NCBI RefSeq assembly: GCF_011601275.1
Contig: NZ_JAAOLY010000006.1
Location: 62,001 to 126,000, forward strand
Reading direction: 5' to 3'
DNA length: 64,000 nt
DNA from: Janthinobacterium lividum
GTDB lineage: Bacteria > Pseudomonadota > Gammaproteobacteria > Burkholderiales > Burkholderiaceae_D
Positions 44,543-54,915 of the stretch are shown piece by piece. The translations under genes were made by a program, and so were the position numbers. How positions within the stretch are numbered: position 1 is the stretch's first letter; the number at the start of each line of letters is the position of its first letter. Below the pieces are notes generated by a model that was not told the origin of the DNA, ran no database searches, and saw only the letters and a program-made list of their open reading frames with translations.

Positions 44543-46918
44543 TCATCCCTCCAGCAGCCGCGCGGCCACCTGTTGCGGGGTGAGGCCCGTATTGGCGGCA
44601 GCCAGCTGGCGCTCGCGCTGCAGATTGCGTTCCAGCTGCTGCTGGCCCGCACGGTACTGTTTCGGCCACGCCGCCGCGGCGCCGCTATAGCCAATGCGCG
44701 CCATTTCCGTCAGGGTCCAGGCGGGGTTGGCCAGGTGCGGCCGGCCCACGGCGCACAGGTCGGCGCGCCCGGCGGCGATGATGCTGTTGGCGTGGTCGGC
44801 TTCGAAGATCGAGCCGACGGCCATGCTGGCGATGCCCGCCTCGTTGCGCACGCGGTCGGCGAACGGCGCCTGGAACATGCGTCCGTACACGGGCTGTTCG
44901 AGTTTACTCACCTGGCCCGAGGAACAGTCGATCAGGTCGGCGCCGGCCTGCTTGAACAGGCGCGCGATGACGACTGCATCGTCGGGCGTGATGCCGCCTT
45001 CGACCCAGTCGTGGGCCGAGATGCGCACGCTCATCGGCTTGTCTTGCGGCCAGGCGGCGCGCATGGCGCGGAACACGCGCAGCGGATAGCGGCAGCGGTT
45101 TTCCAGGCTGCCGCCATATTCGTCCGTGCGGCGGTTGGTCAGCGGCGAGATAAAACTCGACAGCAGATAGCCATGCGCGCAATGCAGTTCCAGCCAGTCG
45201 AAACCGGCGACGGCCGCGGCCAGGGTAGCGCGCACGAAGTCTTGCTCGATGCGCGCCAGGTCGCTTTCCGTGGCCGCGCGCGCCGTTTGCGACACGCCGG
45301 CCAGGTACTGCTGTTCCGAGGCCGAGATCAAAGGCCAATTGCCCTCGCTGAGCGGCAGGTCGATGCCGTCCCACATGGGCCGCGTCGAGCCTTTCGCGCC
45401 CGCGTGGCCCAGCTGCAGGGCGATCTTCGCATCGCTGTTCGCATGCACGAAATCGACGATGCGGCGCCATGCCTGCGTGTGCGCTTCGCTGTACATGCCG
45501 GGACAGGCGGGCGTGATGCGCGCGTCCGCCGACACGCACGTCATCTCGGCAAACACGAGGCCAGCACCGCCCAGGGCGCGCGCGCCCAGGTGCATCAAAT
45601 GATAGTCGCCCGCCACGCCGTCGACGGCGCTGTACTGCGCCATCGGCGAGACGGCGATGCGGTTTTTCAGCAGCACGCCGCGCAGCCGGAACGGCGTGAG
45701 CATGGGCGGCAAGGCCTCGTCCCGCATTTCCACGCCAGCCTGCTCGCCCGCGCGCCGCGCCAGCCATTGTTCATAATCGGCCACATACGCAGGGTCGCGC
45801 AGGCGCAGGTTTTCATGCGAAATGCGCTGGCTGCGCGTGAGCATGGAATAGGCGAACTGCGGCGCTTCCATGGCGCTGTAGCGCTCGACGTTTTCAAACC
45901 ACTCCATGGAATTGCGCGCCGCGCTCTGGATTTTCAGCACCTCGATGGCGCGCAGTTGCTGGTAGGCGGCCAGCGCAGCGTCGGCATCCCCATGCTGGCC
46001 GAAGCAGCGCGCCAGCTCGATGGCGTCTTCCAGCGCCAGCTTGGTGCCGGAGCCGATCGAGTAATGGGCCGTGTGGGCAGCATCGCCCATCAGCACGACG
46101 GGCACGCCATCCTGGTGATGCACCCATTGCCGGCAGACGATGCGGGGGAAGGTGATCCATTGCGCCGAACCGCGCAAGTGCGGCGAATTGCTCAGCAAAC
46201 CGTGGCCGTCGAGTTCCTCGGCGAACAGGGCTTCGCAAAAGGCGATGCCCTCTTCCTGGCTCATGGCGTCCAGGCCCGCGGCGCGCCACACGTGTTCGGG
46301 CGTTTCGACGATGAAGGTGGAAGTATCGCCATCGTATTGATAGATATGCGCCTGGAACCAGCCGTGCGGCGTCTGGCGGAAGGCAAACGTGAAGGCCTCG
46401 AATTTCTTGCGCGTGCCCAGCCAGACGAAGCGGCAATGGCGCTGGTCGACTTCGGGCTGGTAGCTGGCCGCATAACGCATGCGGATACGGCTGTTCAAGC
46501 CGTCGCTGGCGATCACCAGGTCGGCGCCGTACTGCTTCGCGATGGCCTGGTCGTCCTGCACTTCCGTCTCGAACACCAGCTGCACGCCGAGTTCTTCGCA
46601 GCGCGCCTGCAGGATATTGAGCAGGCGCTTGCGGCCGATGCCGCAAAAGCCATGGCCGCCGGATCGCACGGTCTCGCCCTTGAAGTGGATCTCGATATCG
46701 TCCCAGTGGTTGAAGGCCTGCAGGATGGCGCGCGCAGTCGGCTCGTCCGCATTGGCCAGGTTGCCCAGGGTCTGGTCGGAAAATACCACGCCCCAGCCAA
46801 AAGTGTCGTACGGGCGGTTGCGCTCGATGACGGTGATGCGGTGATCCGGGTTCTGCTTTTTCATGAGCAGGCTGAAATACAGGCCGGCGGGACCGCCGCC
46901 GATGCAGACAATATTCAT
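44543..46918 (-). CDS. Bifunctional aryl-CoA monooxygenase/reductase (2-aminobenzoyl-CoA or salicylyl-CoA type)
   Basis: A 791-residue natural fusion. Residues 1 to about 380 form an FAD monooxygenase like salicylate hydroxylase ([37 protein letters not shown]). From about 405 to the end runs an Old Yellow Enzyme-like FMN reductase ([60 protein letters not shown]). This is the layout of 2-aminobenzoyl-CoA monooxygenase/reductase, which hydroxylates and reduces the ring. Databases also call such proteins salicylyl-CoA 5-hydroxylase. The adjacent CoA ligase and beta-oxidation-type genes favour ring-reducing aminobenzoyl-CoA metabolism. It overlaps the ligase stop by 4 bp (ATGA). Confidence 0.9.
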   Translation of the reverse strand: MNIVCIGGGPAGLYFSLLMKKQNPDHRITVIERNRPYDTFGWGVVFSDQTLGNLANADEPTARAILQAFNHWDDIEIHFKGETVRSGGHGFCGIGRKRLLNILQARCEELGVQLVFETEVQDDQAIAKQYGADLVIASDGLNSRIRMRYAASYQPEVDQRHCRFVWLGTRKKFEAFTFAFRQTPHGWFQAHIYQYDGDTSTFIVETPEHVWRAAGLDAMSQEEGIAFCEALFAEELDGHGLLSNSPHLRGSAQWITFPRIVCRQWVHHQDGVPVVLMGDAAHTAHYSIGSGTKLALEDAIELARCFGQHGDADAALAAYQQLRAIEVLKIQSAARNSMEWFENVERYSAMEAPQFAYSMLTRSQRISHENLRLRDPAYVADYEQWLARRAGEQAGVEMRDEALPPMLTPFRLRGVLLKNRIAVSPMAQYSAVDGVAGDYHLMHLGARALGGAGLVFAEMTCVSADARITPACPGMYSEAHTQAWRRIVDFVHANSDAKIALQLGHAGAKGSTRPMWDGIDLPLSEGNWPLISASEQQYLAGVSQTARAATESDLARIEQDFVRATLAAAVAGFDWLELHCAHGYLLSSFISPLTNRRTDEYGGSLENRCRYPLRVFRAMRAAWPQDKPMSVRISAHDWVEGGITPDDAVVIARLFKQAGADLIDCSSGQVSKLEQPVYGRMFQAPFADRVRNEAGIASMAVGSIFEADHANSIIAAGRADLCAVGRPHLANPAWTLTEMARIGYSGAAAAWPKQYRAGQQQLERNLQRERQLAAANTGLTPQQVAARLLEG

Positions 46919-48534
46919 GGGGTGTCCGTGCGAAGTTTGAAGCGCTGCAGCTTGCCCGTTTCCGTGCGCGGCAGCGAAGGCAGGAAGCGGATGGCGCGCG
47001 GATATTTATACGGGGCGATCTGCTGGCGGCAAAATTCCTGCAGTTCGGCCGCCAGCGCATCACTGGCCTGGCTGCCGTCTTTGAGCACCACGTGCGCCTC
47101 GACGATCTGGCCACGCTCGGCATCGGCGCGCCCGACCACGCCGCATTCGGCCACGGCCGGATGGCGCAGTAGCGCCTCTTCCACTTCCGGGCCCGCGATG
47201 TTGTAGCCGGCCGAGACGATCATGTCGTCGCTGCGCGAACGGTAATAAAAATAGCCGTCGGCATCCATCTCGAAGGTGTCGCCCGTCAGGTTCCAGCCAT
47301 TCTGCACGTACTCGCGCTGGCGCGGATCGGACAGGTAGCGGCAACCGGTGGGGCCTTTCACGGCCAGGCGGCCCGTCACGCCGGGCGGCTGCGGCACGCC
47401 CGCATCGTCGACGATGCACGCCTGGTAGCCGGGAATCGCCTTGCCGATGGCGCCGCGGCGGATGCCGTCGCCCGTGGCGGAAATGAAGATGTGCAGCATT
47501 TCGGTGGCGCCGATGCCGTCCGTCATGGCCAGGCCCGTGGCCGCCTGCCAGGCGTCGCGCGTGGCCAGCGGCAGCGCTTCGCCGGCCGACACGCACAAGC
47601 GCAGGCTGCGCAAGTCGTGGCTGGCCGCCAGGGGCGCCATCTGGCGGTAAAAGGTGGGCGCCGTGAAGCAGATGGTGGCTTGATAGGCGCCGATGGCGCG
47701 CAGCAGGCCGTCGGGCGTGAGTTTTTCCAGCAGCACGGTGGCCGCGCCAAAGCGCAGGGGGAACAGCAGCAAGCCGCCCAAGCCGAAGGTGAACGCCAGC
47801 GGCGGCGTGCCGATGAAAATGTCGCCGGCGCGCACCTGCAGCATGGAGCGGGGAAAGCAGTCGCAGATGGCCAGCAAGTCGCGGTGCATGTGCATGGTGC
47901 CTTTGGGAACGCCCGTCGTGCCCGAGGTAAAGCTGATCAGGCAGACGTCGTCGGCCGCCGTGTCGCATGCGGCAAAGGGCGCAGCGTGGGCCGCCATGCG
48001 CCGTTCCAGTTCCGCGTCGGCGGCGCCGAAGCACAGCATGGCCGGCAGGGATGGCACCGCGTCGAGCTCCGCGCGCAAACCCTGCGCGCACAGTACGGCG
48101 TTCACTTCCGCCTTGCTCACGATGGTGGACAGTTCGCGCGCCCGCAGCAGCGGCATGGTGGGCACGGCGATGCAGCCGGCCTTCAGCACGGCCAGCAGGC
48201 AGGCGGCCATCATCGGAGTATTCGCGCCGCGCAGCAGCACGCGGTTGCCGGGGATCAGGCGCAGGTCGCTGCGCAGCACGTGGGCGACGCGGTCGACTTG
48301 CCGCGCCAGCTCGGCGTAGCTCCAGCGCTGGCCGTCGGCCAGGATGGCGGTACGCTCGTCGCCGCCATTGGCCACGGCCGCATCGAGCAGCGCGGCGACG
48401 CAATTGAGGCGCGCCGGATACTGCAGCTCGGGCAGATCAAGGCACAGCTGCGGCCAGAGTGCGCGCGGCGGCAAATGCGTGCGCGCAAAGTCATCGTGGG
48501 GAGATGCGGCGGTAGGCGAAGGGTCGCTGCTCAT
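46915..48534 (-). CDS. Aryl-CoA ligase (2-aminobenzoate-CoA ligase-like, ANL superfamily)
   Basis: An approximately 540-residue adenylate-forming enzyme that activates the aromatic acid with ATP and CoA. Motifs are the P-loop [34 protein letters not shown] (aromatic-acid ligase A5 region), [20 protein letters not shown] and the final catalytic Lys in [14 protein letters not shown] 48534 is preferred because AGGATGAGC precedes it; ATG 48540 is possible. It is the first gene of the operon. Anthranilate is the likely substrate from context; benzoate or salicylate remain possible. Confidence 0.9.
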   Translation of the reverse strand: MSSDPSPTAASPHDDFARTHLPPRALWPQLCLDLPELQYPARLNCVAALLDAAVANGGDERTAILADGQRWSYAELARQVDRVAHVLRSDLRLIPGNRVLLRGANTPMMAACLLAVLKAGCIAVPTMPLLRARELSTIVSKAEVNAVLCAQGLRAELDAVPSLPAMLCFGAADAELERRMAAHAAPFAACDTAADDVCLISFTSGTTGVPKGTMHMHRDLLAICDCFPRSMLQVRAGDIFIGTPPLAFTFGLGGLLLFPLRFGAATVLLEKLTPDGLLRAIGAYQATICFTAPTFYRQMAPLAASHDLRSLRLCVSAGEALPLATRDAWQAATGLAMTDGIGATEMLHIFISATGDGIRRGAIGKAIPGYQACIVDDAGVPQPPGVTGRLAVKGPTGCRYLSDPRQREYVQNGWNLTGDTFEMDADGYFYYRSRSDDMIVSAGYNIAGPEVEEALLRHPAVAECGVVGRADAERGQIVEAHVVLKDGSQASDALAAELQEFCRQQIAPYKYPRAIRFLPSLPRTETGKLQRFKLRTDTP

Positions 48535-48580
48535 GCTCATCCTGGCTGGTGACGGGCGCGTGCACAAGGCCCGGAAGCAG

Positions 48581-48600
48581 ATACTTTAAACCTAAAGTAT
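48581..48600. promoter_or_regulatory. Operator-like palindrome upstream of the aminobenzoyl-CoA operon
   Basis: ATACTTTA-AACC-TAAAGTAT is an 8-bp perfect inverted repeat with a 4-bp centre, about 50 nt upstream of the ligase start. Its size and AT content suit a MarR dimer, and the operon encodes one at 43215-43736. It lies in the only spacer before the operon (48541-48627). Confidence 0.65.
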
Positions 48601-48627
48601 TTTTCCAGCAAGCAGAAAGCAGCAGAT

Positions 48628-49335
48628 TCAGTCGGCGCAGTCCTGCTGTAACAAACGCGCCTGCTGCGCCACGCTGCGCGCCAGCGCGGCCAGGGCCGTT
48701 TGCATCTGCTCGCCGTCGAGCACCGCCGACTGCAGCAGTGCGCTCATGCCGGCCTCCGCGCCATGCAAGCCCAGGGTGCGGCAACCGAGGTGCAGCCGTT
48801 CAAGCTGCTGGCGCGCCTGGGCCGGCTCGCCGCGGGCCAGCAAGGCGTCGACCTGTTCGCTGGCACCACCGATCTGCCCCTGGAAGCCCGTCAAGTAGGC
48901 CAGCAGGCGTTCGCTGTCGATGCCCAGCCGCTGCAAGGTGTCGCGCGGCGCCTCGGCCGGCAAGGCGGAAACGTCGAAGCAGGCGTCGATATGCTGGCGC
49001 ACCTGCTCCGGCTGGAAGGGCTTGACGATGTAGCCGGCGGCGCCCGCCTGCACGGCGTCGCGCACCGTGTCCTGGTCATTGGCCGACGATACGAGCACCA
49101 GCGGCATGGCGTCGAGCGCGCTGTCGGAGCGGATTTTCTGCAGCAGCTCCATGCCGGACAGGCGCGGCATGCGCAAGTCGCAAAAGCACAGCGAAGGACG
49201 CAAGCCGCCTTCGAGCTGCTCCCACGCGGCCGCGCCATCCTCGGCTTCCACGATATCGTGCACGCCACAGCTGTCGATCAGGTGCATCAGCACCATGCGC
49301 GACACGACATCATCGTCAACCACGAGTACTTTCAT
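48628..49335 (-). CDS. Response regulator without DNA-binding domain
   Basis: A 235-residue protein. The ATG at 49335 follows GGAGAAAGCA. A REC domain fills residues 1-120: VLVVDDDVVSRMVL, acceptor Asp in CFCDLRMPRLSGMEL, LVLVSSANDQDTV and the Lys in GYIVKPF. The C-terminal ~100 residues are helical and contain LERLHLGCRTLGLHGAEAGM, which resembles an HPt-like bundle. No HTH, GGDEF or EAL is visible. It lies 87 bp downstream of the hybrid kinase, so it is probably its partner. Confidence 0.85.
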   Translation of the reverse strand: MKVLVVDDDVVSRMVLMHLIDSCGVHDIVEAEDGAAAWEQLEGGLRPSLCFCDLRMPRLSGMELLQKIRSDSALDAMPLVLVSSANDQDTVRDAVQAGAAGYIVKPFQPEQVRQHIDACFDVSALPAEAPRDTLQRLGIDSERLLAYLTGFQGQIGGASEQVDALLARGEPAQARQQLERLHLGCRTLGLHGAEAGMSALLQSAVLDGEQMQTALAALARSVAQQARLLQQDCAD

Positions 49336-49421
49336 TGCTTTCTCCATTGGCGGCAGCGTCAAGGTGCCTGGCCGTATTCTATCCAGTTTCGCCGCGCGCC
49401 CGATGGCCGGCATTGCCTATT

Positions 49422-52400
49422 TTACATTTCCTGGTCCGAAACGGCTATTTGCGCCAACAGTGCGCGCAATTGCGGCAAATGCAGGGCCACCTGCGTCCAG
49501 CGCCCGCCATCCGCCGCCTCTTCCATTTCCGTACACAGCATGTGCAGCTGCGTTTCATCGAGATAGGCGGCGCTGCCCTTCAACCCGTGCAGCAAGCGCC
49601 CGGCGTTGTCCTTGTCCCGCGCCGCCAGGGCGTCGTCGAGTTCGCGCAAGCGGCCCTCCAGGTCGGCGACGAAGGCGACGCGGATGCGCCGTTGCAGCTC
49701 GCCGCTGCGGATGGACTGGGAAGGCGCCGGAACAGGAACTGCCGGCGCGATGCCGAACAGGGCGTCGAGTTCGGCCTGCCCCCGCGCCGCGCCGCGCGGT
49801 GCGTTCGACGGCATGCGCGGCAACATGAAACCGCGCTGCAGCTGGCGCTCGATGGCGCGCGCCAGCAAGCCATGCAGCGCCGCCTCGTCCACCGGTTTGC
49901 TGAGGAAATCATCCATGCCGACGCCAAGATAGCGGCTGCGGTCTTCTTCGCTGGCGTTCGCCGTCAGGGCCACGATCATCAATTCCTGGTCGCGCACGGG
50001 CTGGTCCGGCCAGCCGCCCACGCGGATCAATCGCGTCGCCGTGGCGCCGTCCATCTCCGGCATGCGCCCGTCCATCAGGATCAGGTCATAGCGCGTATGC
50101 ACGCAGGCCGCCACCGCCAGCACGCCATTGGCGACCACGTCGACCCGGTGTCCCAGTTCCTCGAGCATGACGCGGATGATGATCTGGTTGGTGGGGAAGT
50201 CTTCCGCGCACAGCACGCGCAACTGGTGGCTGTGCGGCGCCAGCGCCACCTGCGGCACCAGCGGCGGCGCCACGCCATCGGCCAGCGGCAAGGTGAAGGC
50301 AAACGTGCTGCCCTGCCCCGGCGTGCTGGCCACTTCGATCTCGCCCTCCATCAGTTCGACCAGCTGGCGGCAGATCGCCAGGCCCAGCCCGGTGCCGCCG
50401 TAGCGCCGCGTGGTGCTGGCGTCGGCCTGCTCGAACTTCTGGAACAGGCGCGCCATCGCATCGGCATCGATGCCGATGCCGCTGTCGCTGACGCTAAAGC
50501 GGATCAGGTTGACCTTGCGCCCGCCGCTGCCGCTGGCCACGCCGGCGCGCTCGACGCAGACGCTGACGCCGCCGCGCTGGGTGAACTTGAAGGCATTGCC
50601 GACCAGGTTGACCAGCACCTGGCGCAAACGGGTCGGGTCGCCCACGACGAAGGGCGGCAGGTCGGGCGCGAAATCGATGGAAAAGCCGATGCTGCGCGCG
50701 GCCGCCTGTTCCTCGAACAGGGTGACGACCGTCTCGATGGCCGCGCCAAGCGCGAAGTCGATGTTTTCGATACTCAGCTTGCCCGCCTCGATCTTGGAAA
50801 AGTCGAGCAAGTCATTGATGATCACCAGCAGCGACTGAGCATTGGCCTGGCCGCGCAGGATCTGTTCGCGCGTGGCGTCGTGTAGCTGCTCGTCGCGCAG
50901 GGCAAAGCCCAGCATGCCGATCACGCCGGCCAGCGGCGTGCGCATCTCGTGGCTCATATTGGCTAGGAATTCCGACTTCTGGCGCGTCGCATCCTCGGCC
51001 TTGCGCTTGGCCTGCCGCAGGCTTTCCTCGTTTTTCGTCAGGCTGCTGTTCACTTGCGCCAGCTTTTCCGACTGGGCCAGCACTTCGATCTCCTTGCTCT
51101 GCAACTCGGCCGTGCGTTCGCTGACCTGCTTTTCCAGTTCATTCTGCTGATGCCGCAGCGCCCGCACGCGCTGGCGGTAGGCGCCATACACGGCGCCCAG
51201 CAGCAGCGCCGCCATCAGGGTGCGGAACCACCAGGTTTTCCAGAACGGCGGCAAGATCGTGATGGCCAGGGTGGTGCCGCTCTCGTTCCACACGCCGTCC
51301 TTGTTGGCCGCCTTGACGCGAAACACGTAGTTGCCCGCATCGAGGTTGGTGTAGGTGGCAAAGCGCCGCCCCGCATCCGTCATGACCCAGTCCTGGTCGA
51401 AGCCTTCGAGCCGGTAGGCGAACATGTTGCGCTGGGGCGCGGCGAAATGCAGGGCCGCGAATTCCAGCGAAAAGACGCTTTCGCGGCTGGTCAGCACCAG
51501 CTTGCGCGTGTGGTCGATGGCCGTCTTGAGCACGTGCGCAAACTCGCCGCGGCCGATACCCACGGGCTTGTTGAAGATCTGCAGCTCCGTGACGGCCACC
51601 AGCGGCGGCACGCGGTTGTCGTGGATATCCTGCGGCATGAACGCCGTCATGCCGTTGAAGCCGCCGAAATACATGGTGCCGTCCGATGAGCGCAGGGCCG
51701 CGCCATCGAAATACGAGCCTTCCACCGTGCCGTCGGCGCTGTCGTAGTTGCGAAACAGGCCGCTGCGCATGTCGAGCCGCGTGATGCCGCTATTTGTGCT
51801 CAGCCACAGCTGCTCGTTGTCGTCGCCGAGGATGCTGGCGACGGCGTCGTCAGCCATGCCATCCTTGCGCAGGAAACGGCGGAAGCGGATCTCCCCCTTG
51901 GCGTCGACATCCATGCGGTTCAAGCCATTGGCCGTGCCCACCCACAGCACGCCGCGCTTGTCCTCGTGCAGGAAATGCACTTCGTCGTGGCTCAGGCTCT
52001 GCGGGTTTTGCGGATCGTGGCGGAAATGCCGGAAGCGGCCGCTGGCGCGGTCCAGCAAGTCCAGGCCGTGGAAGGAACCTATCCACAGCCGCCCCTTGCC
52101 GTCTTCCAGCACAGGCCGCACCATGTTGTCGGACAGGCTGTTCGGGTCGGCCGGATCGTGGCGGTAGGTGGTAAAACGCTTGCTGGCGGGATCGAAACGG
52201 TGCACGCCGCCCCGCGTCGAGACCCACAGCATGCCGCTGCGGTCGCTCGCGATATTGCGGATGGTGTCGCTGTTCGGGTCGCCGGCGGCAAAGCGCATGG
52301 TAAAGAAGCGTTCCAAGGCCGGATCGAAGCGGTGCAAGCCCGTCGAACCGCCCACCCACAGCACGCCGTCCGGCGCCTTGTACAGGGTCGTGACCTGCTC

Positions 52401-53687
52401 GTCGCGCGACATGCCGGGCGCGCTGCGCAGGTCGAACAGGCGCGAGCTGCCGTCGCGCGTGTCGTACAGTTTCAGGCCGCCCTTGGTGGCCAGCCACAGC
52501 TTGCCATTGCCCGCGTCGGCCACGGCGCGCACTTTCTTGTCGGCCAGCGCGCCCACGTCGCCGGGCGCGCGCGCCATGCGCGAAAAGCCGCCGCTGCCCA
52601 GGTCGACCCGGCTCACGCCGTTGTACCAGGAGCCGACCCAGAAGGTGCCGGCGCGGTCGCGGTACAAGGATGACAGCTGGTTGTCGGCGACGCTGAACTT
52701 GTCGCCCGTCTGGTGGCGATATTGCAGAAAGGTGTCGCTTTCGGGCAGCCAGCGGAACAGGCCATCGGCATTGCTGCCCAGCCAGACGGTGGCGTCGACA
52801 TCCTGGTACAGGCTGGCAACGCGGATGGCGGAAAAGCCATGTTTCTCGCCGAAGCGCACTCTCGATTGCGGCGGCTGGCCGGCGGCGCCCAGACGCCAGC
52901 GCTCGGCGCCGGCCATGGTGCCTATCCACAGGTTCTGCTGGCGGTCGATCAGCAGTGACTGGATCACGTTGTACTTCGAGCCGGGCGTCGCATCGACGGC
53001 GAAATGCTCGAAGCGCTCGCTGCCCGGCGCCAGCATGTCCAGGCCCGTTACCGTGCCGATCCACAGGCGCTGCCGCGCGTCCAGCGCCAGCGCCTTGATT
53101 TCATTGTCGCCCAGGCTGTGCGGGTTGCCTTCTTCATGGTGCCAGGTGCGGAAGTGGCCCGTGGCGGGATCGAAATGCTGCAAGCCGTCCGAGGTGGCGA
53201 TCCAGAAGCCGCGCGCGCCATCGTCGAGAATGGCGTGGATATGCCGGTTGCCGTTGCCGCGCTTGCTCTTTTCCGCGGGGCCGTAATGGATGAAGGTCTG
53301 GCTGGCGGCGTCGAAGCGGTCCAGGCCATTGTCCGTGCCCACCCACAGCTGGCCCTGGCTATCGACGTGCAGTTCGCCGACCCAGTTGTCGGCCAGGCTG
53401 GTCTTGTCGCCTTCGATATTCTTGTAGACGACCATGCGGTAGCCGTCGTAGCGGCTCAGGCCGGACTGGCTGCCGAACCACATATAGCCTTGCCGGTCCT
53501 GGGCGATGGCCAGCACCGATTCCTGCGCCAGGCCCTGGTCGACGCTGAGCTGGTCGAAACGCAGGGTGGGCGCAGGCCCCGCCATCGCCCGGCCGCCCAT
53601 CAGCAGAATTAATAGTAAGGCAACATCGAAAACACGTCGAAATACCAGCACAATCGTCCTGTCAAAAAAAACGCGAAAAACCCGCAC
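49422..53687 (-). CDS. Hybrid two-component sensor kinase with beta-propeller sensor, REC and HPt
   Basis: A 1421-residue membrane protein. The start is a GTG at 53687, followed by a signal or anchor ending GRAMAGPAP. Many two-component propeller repeats (residues about 40-730; e.g. GYMWFGSQSGLSRYDGYR) form two periplasmic propellers, followed by a Y_Y_Y domain (FAYRLEGFDQDWVMTDAG). Then come a membrane helix, coiled coil, HisKA with His913 (MSHEMRTPL), HATPase (GTGLGLAICRQL), REC with Asp1206 (LMDGRMPEMDG) and HPt with His1367 (HGLKGSA). Such sensors often detect polysaccharides or oligosaccharides. The response regulator gene follows. Confidence 0.92.
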   Translation of the reverse strand: MRVFRVFFDRTIVLVFRRVFDVALLLILLMGGRAMAGPAPTLRFDQLSVDQGLAQESVLAIAQDRQGYMWFGSQSGLSRYDGYRMVVYKNIEGDKTSLADNWVGELHVDSQGQLWVGTDNGLDRFDAASQTFIHYGPAEKSKRGNGNRHIHAILDDGARGFWIATSDGLQHFDPATGHFRTWHHEEGNPHSLGDNEIKALALDARQRLWIGTVTGLDMLAPGSERFEHFAVDATPGSKYNVIQSLLIDRQQNLWIGTMAGAERWRLGAAGQPPQSRVRFGEKHGFSAIRVASLYQDVDATVWLGSNADGLFRWLPESDTFLQYRHQTGDKFSVADNQLSSLYRDRAGTFWVGSWYNGVSRVDLGSGGFSRMARAPGDVGALADKKVRAVADAGNGKLWLATKGGLKLYDTRDGSSRLFDLRSAPGMSRDEQVTTLYKAPDGVLWVGGSTGLHRFDPALERFFTMRFAAGDPNSDTIRNIASDRSGMLWVSTRGGVHRFDPASKRFTTYRHDPADPNSLSDNMVRPVLEDGKGRLWIGSFHGLDLLDRASGRFRHFRHDPQNPQSLSHDEVHFLHEDKRGVLWVGTANGLNRMDVDAKGEIRFRRFLRKDGMADDAVASILGDDNEQLWLSTNSGITRLDMRSGLFRNYDSADGTVEGSYFDGAALRSSDGTMYFGGFNGMTAFMPQDIHDNRVPPLVAVTELQIFNKPVGIGRGEFAHVLKTAIDHTRKLVLTSRESVFSLEFAALHFAAPQRNMFAYRLEGFDQDWVMTDAGRRFATYTNLDAGNYVFRVKAANKDGVWNESGTTLAITILPPFWKTWWFRTLMAALLLGAVYGAYRQRVRALRHQQNELEKQVSERTAELQSKEIEVLAQSEKLAQVNSSLTKNEESLRQAKRKAEDATRQKSEFLANMSHEMRTPLAGVIGMLGFALRDEQLHDATREQILRGQANAQSLLVIINDLLDFSKIEAGKLSIENIDFALGAAIETVVTLFEEQAAARSIGFSIDFAPDLPPFVVGDPTRLRQVLVNLVGNAFKFTQRGGVSVCVERAGVASGSGGRKVNLIRFSVSDSGIGIDADAMARLFQKFEQADASTTRRYGGTGLGLAICRQLVELMEGEIEVASTPGQGSTFAFTLPLADGVAPPLVPQVALAPHSHQLRVLCAEDFPTNQIIIRVMLEELGHRVDVVANGVLAVAACVHTRYDLILMDGRMPEMDGATATRLIRVGGWPDQPVRDQELMIVALTANASEEDRSRYLGVGMDDFLSKPVDEAALHGLLARAIERQLQRGFMLPRMPSNAPRGAARGQAELDALFGIAPAVPVPAPSQSIRSGELQRRIRVAFVADLEGRLRELDDALAARDKDNAGRLLHGLKGSAAYLDETQLHMLCTEMEEAADGGRWTQVALHLPQLRALLAQIAVSDQEM

Positions 53688-53705
53688 GCCGCTCCAAGGG
53701 CCGTC

Positions 53706-54875
53706 TCAAGAACCAAAAAACGCCAGTACATCGTCCTTGCGGGCCTGCGTATCGCGCTGTCCAAGACGGATCAGCTCGTTAGTATACGTCGATTCGAACA
53801 ATAAATACGATGCCAGCGCCGCCCCGCGCGCTTCGGCCGCGCCGATGCCCGACAACATGGTGCGGATGGGACGGGGCAAACTGCCGATATGCCGGCTGGC
53901 GATGGCGTCGAGCCGCTCGGACGGCGCGATGACCAGCAATTCCACGGGGCGCAAGGCTGTCTTGCCCAGCAGTTCGGGCGGCAGCATGGACAGGGTCAGG
54001 TTGATGCGGTTCAGGCGCTCGATGTCGACGGCCAGGCCGTCGAGGAAGATCGACGACAGCGCGTGGCCGGCGATCTGCGCCAGACTCGGGTAGCGCGCCG
54101 CTTCGGACGCGGCGGGCGCCGGTTCCGTCATGCGCCCCGCGCCCACCACCAGCACCTTGTTCGCGCCCAGGTGGATGGCCGGCGAGATCGGCGCCAGCTG
54201 GCGCATGGAACCGTCGCCGCAGTATTCGCGCTGGCCGCCCACGTACAGGGGCACGGCGGGGAAGATGAAGGGGATGGCGGCCGAGGCCAGCAAGTGCTCC
54301 ACGCCGATCTGGTCCGGCAGGGCCAGGCGCTGCGTGCGCACCCAGGGCGCGATGTCCTCGGCCGTCTGGTAAAACGTCATGTGCCGGCTGCCCGAATACG
54401 ACGACGCCGTCACGGCCAGCGCATGCAGCAGGCCGTCGGCCAGGGCCGCGTCCAGGCGCGGCAGGTCGAGCATGCGGTGCAGCAGGCTGACCAGCGGGGT
54501 ATTGTCGAGCAGGGAACTGGGCGGCGACGCATGCCACTGGCGCAGCAGCCAGCCAAACGACAGCAGGGACAGCCAGCGCGCGCCCGAACGGATCACGCCC
54601 AGCGAATCGGCCCGGTAGACTTGCTCGACTTCGATGTGCTGCCACACGTCGAGCAGCTTTTGCACGCCTTCGCCGAAATTATCTGCGCGGCAGGCCAGCG
54701 CCGTGGCGTTGATTGCGCCGGCCGAGGTGCCGCAGATGATGTCGAACGGATTGCGCGCCGGCGCCCAGCCCGCTTCCCACAGAATCGCCGAAATCGCTTG
54801 CAGCACGCCCACCTGATAGGCGGCACGGGCGCCTCCTCCCGTGAGTATCAAGCCTGTTTTATTTTGCATTCCCAT
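53706..54875 (-). CDS. Patatin-like phospholipase family protein
   Basis: A 389-residue lipid acyl hydrolase. The oxyanion loop is LTGGGARAAYQVGVL, the nucleophile Ser51 lies in GTSAG, and the partner Asp221 in CGDGSMRQL (DG-S rather than DG-G/A). The body contains SIFLDGLAVDIERLNRINLT. It starts at ATG 54875 (or 54869) and ends 18 bp before the hybrid kinase, so the two may be cotranscribed. Cytoplasmic: no signal peptide. Membrane lipid or storage-granule turnover is possible. Confidence 0.88.
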   Translation of the reverse strand: MGMQNKTGLILTGGGARAAYQVGVLQAISAILWEAGWAPARNPFDIICGTSAGAINATALACRADNFGEGVQKLLDVWQHIEVEQVYRADSLGVIRSGARWLSLLSFGWLLRQWHASPPSSLLDNTPLVSLLHRMLDLPRLDAALADGLLHALAVTASSYSGSRHMTFYQTAEDIAPWVRTQRLALPDQIGVEHLLASAAIPFIFPAVPLYVGGQREYCGDGSMRQLAPISPAIHLGANKVLVVGAGRMTEPAPAASEAARYPSLAQIAGHALSSIFLDGLAVDIERLNRINLTLSMLPPELLGKTALRPVELLVIAPSERLDAIASRHIGSLPRPIRTMLSGIGAAEARGAALASYLLFESTYTNELIRLGQRDTQARKDDVLAFFGS

Positions 54876-54915
54876 GCCGGCAGATTAGCAGGGTCTTGGT
54901 GCTTTGTGGAAAAGT

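Noticed and set aside
44102-47206. 1034-codon plus-strand open frame
   Set aside because: Antisense to the monooxygenase/reductase and SDR genes, with composition typical of a shadow.
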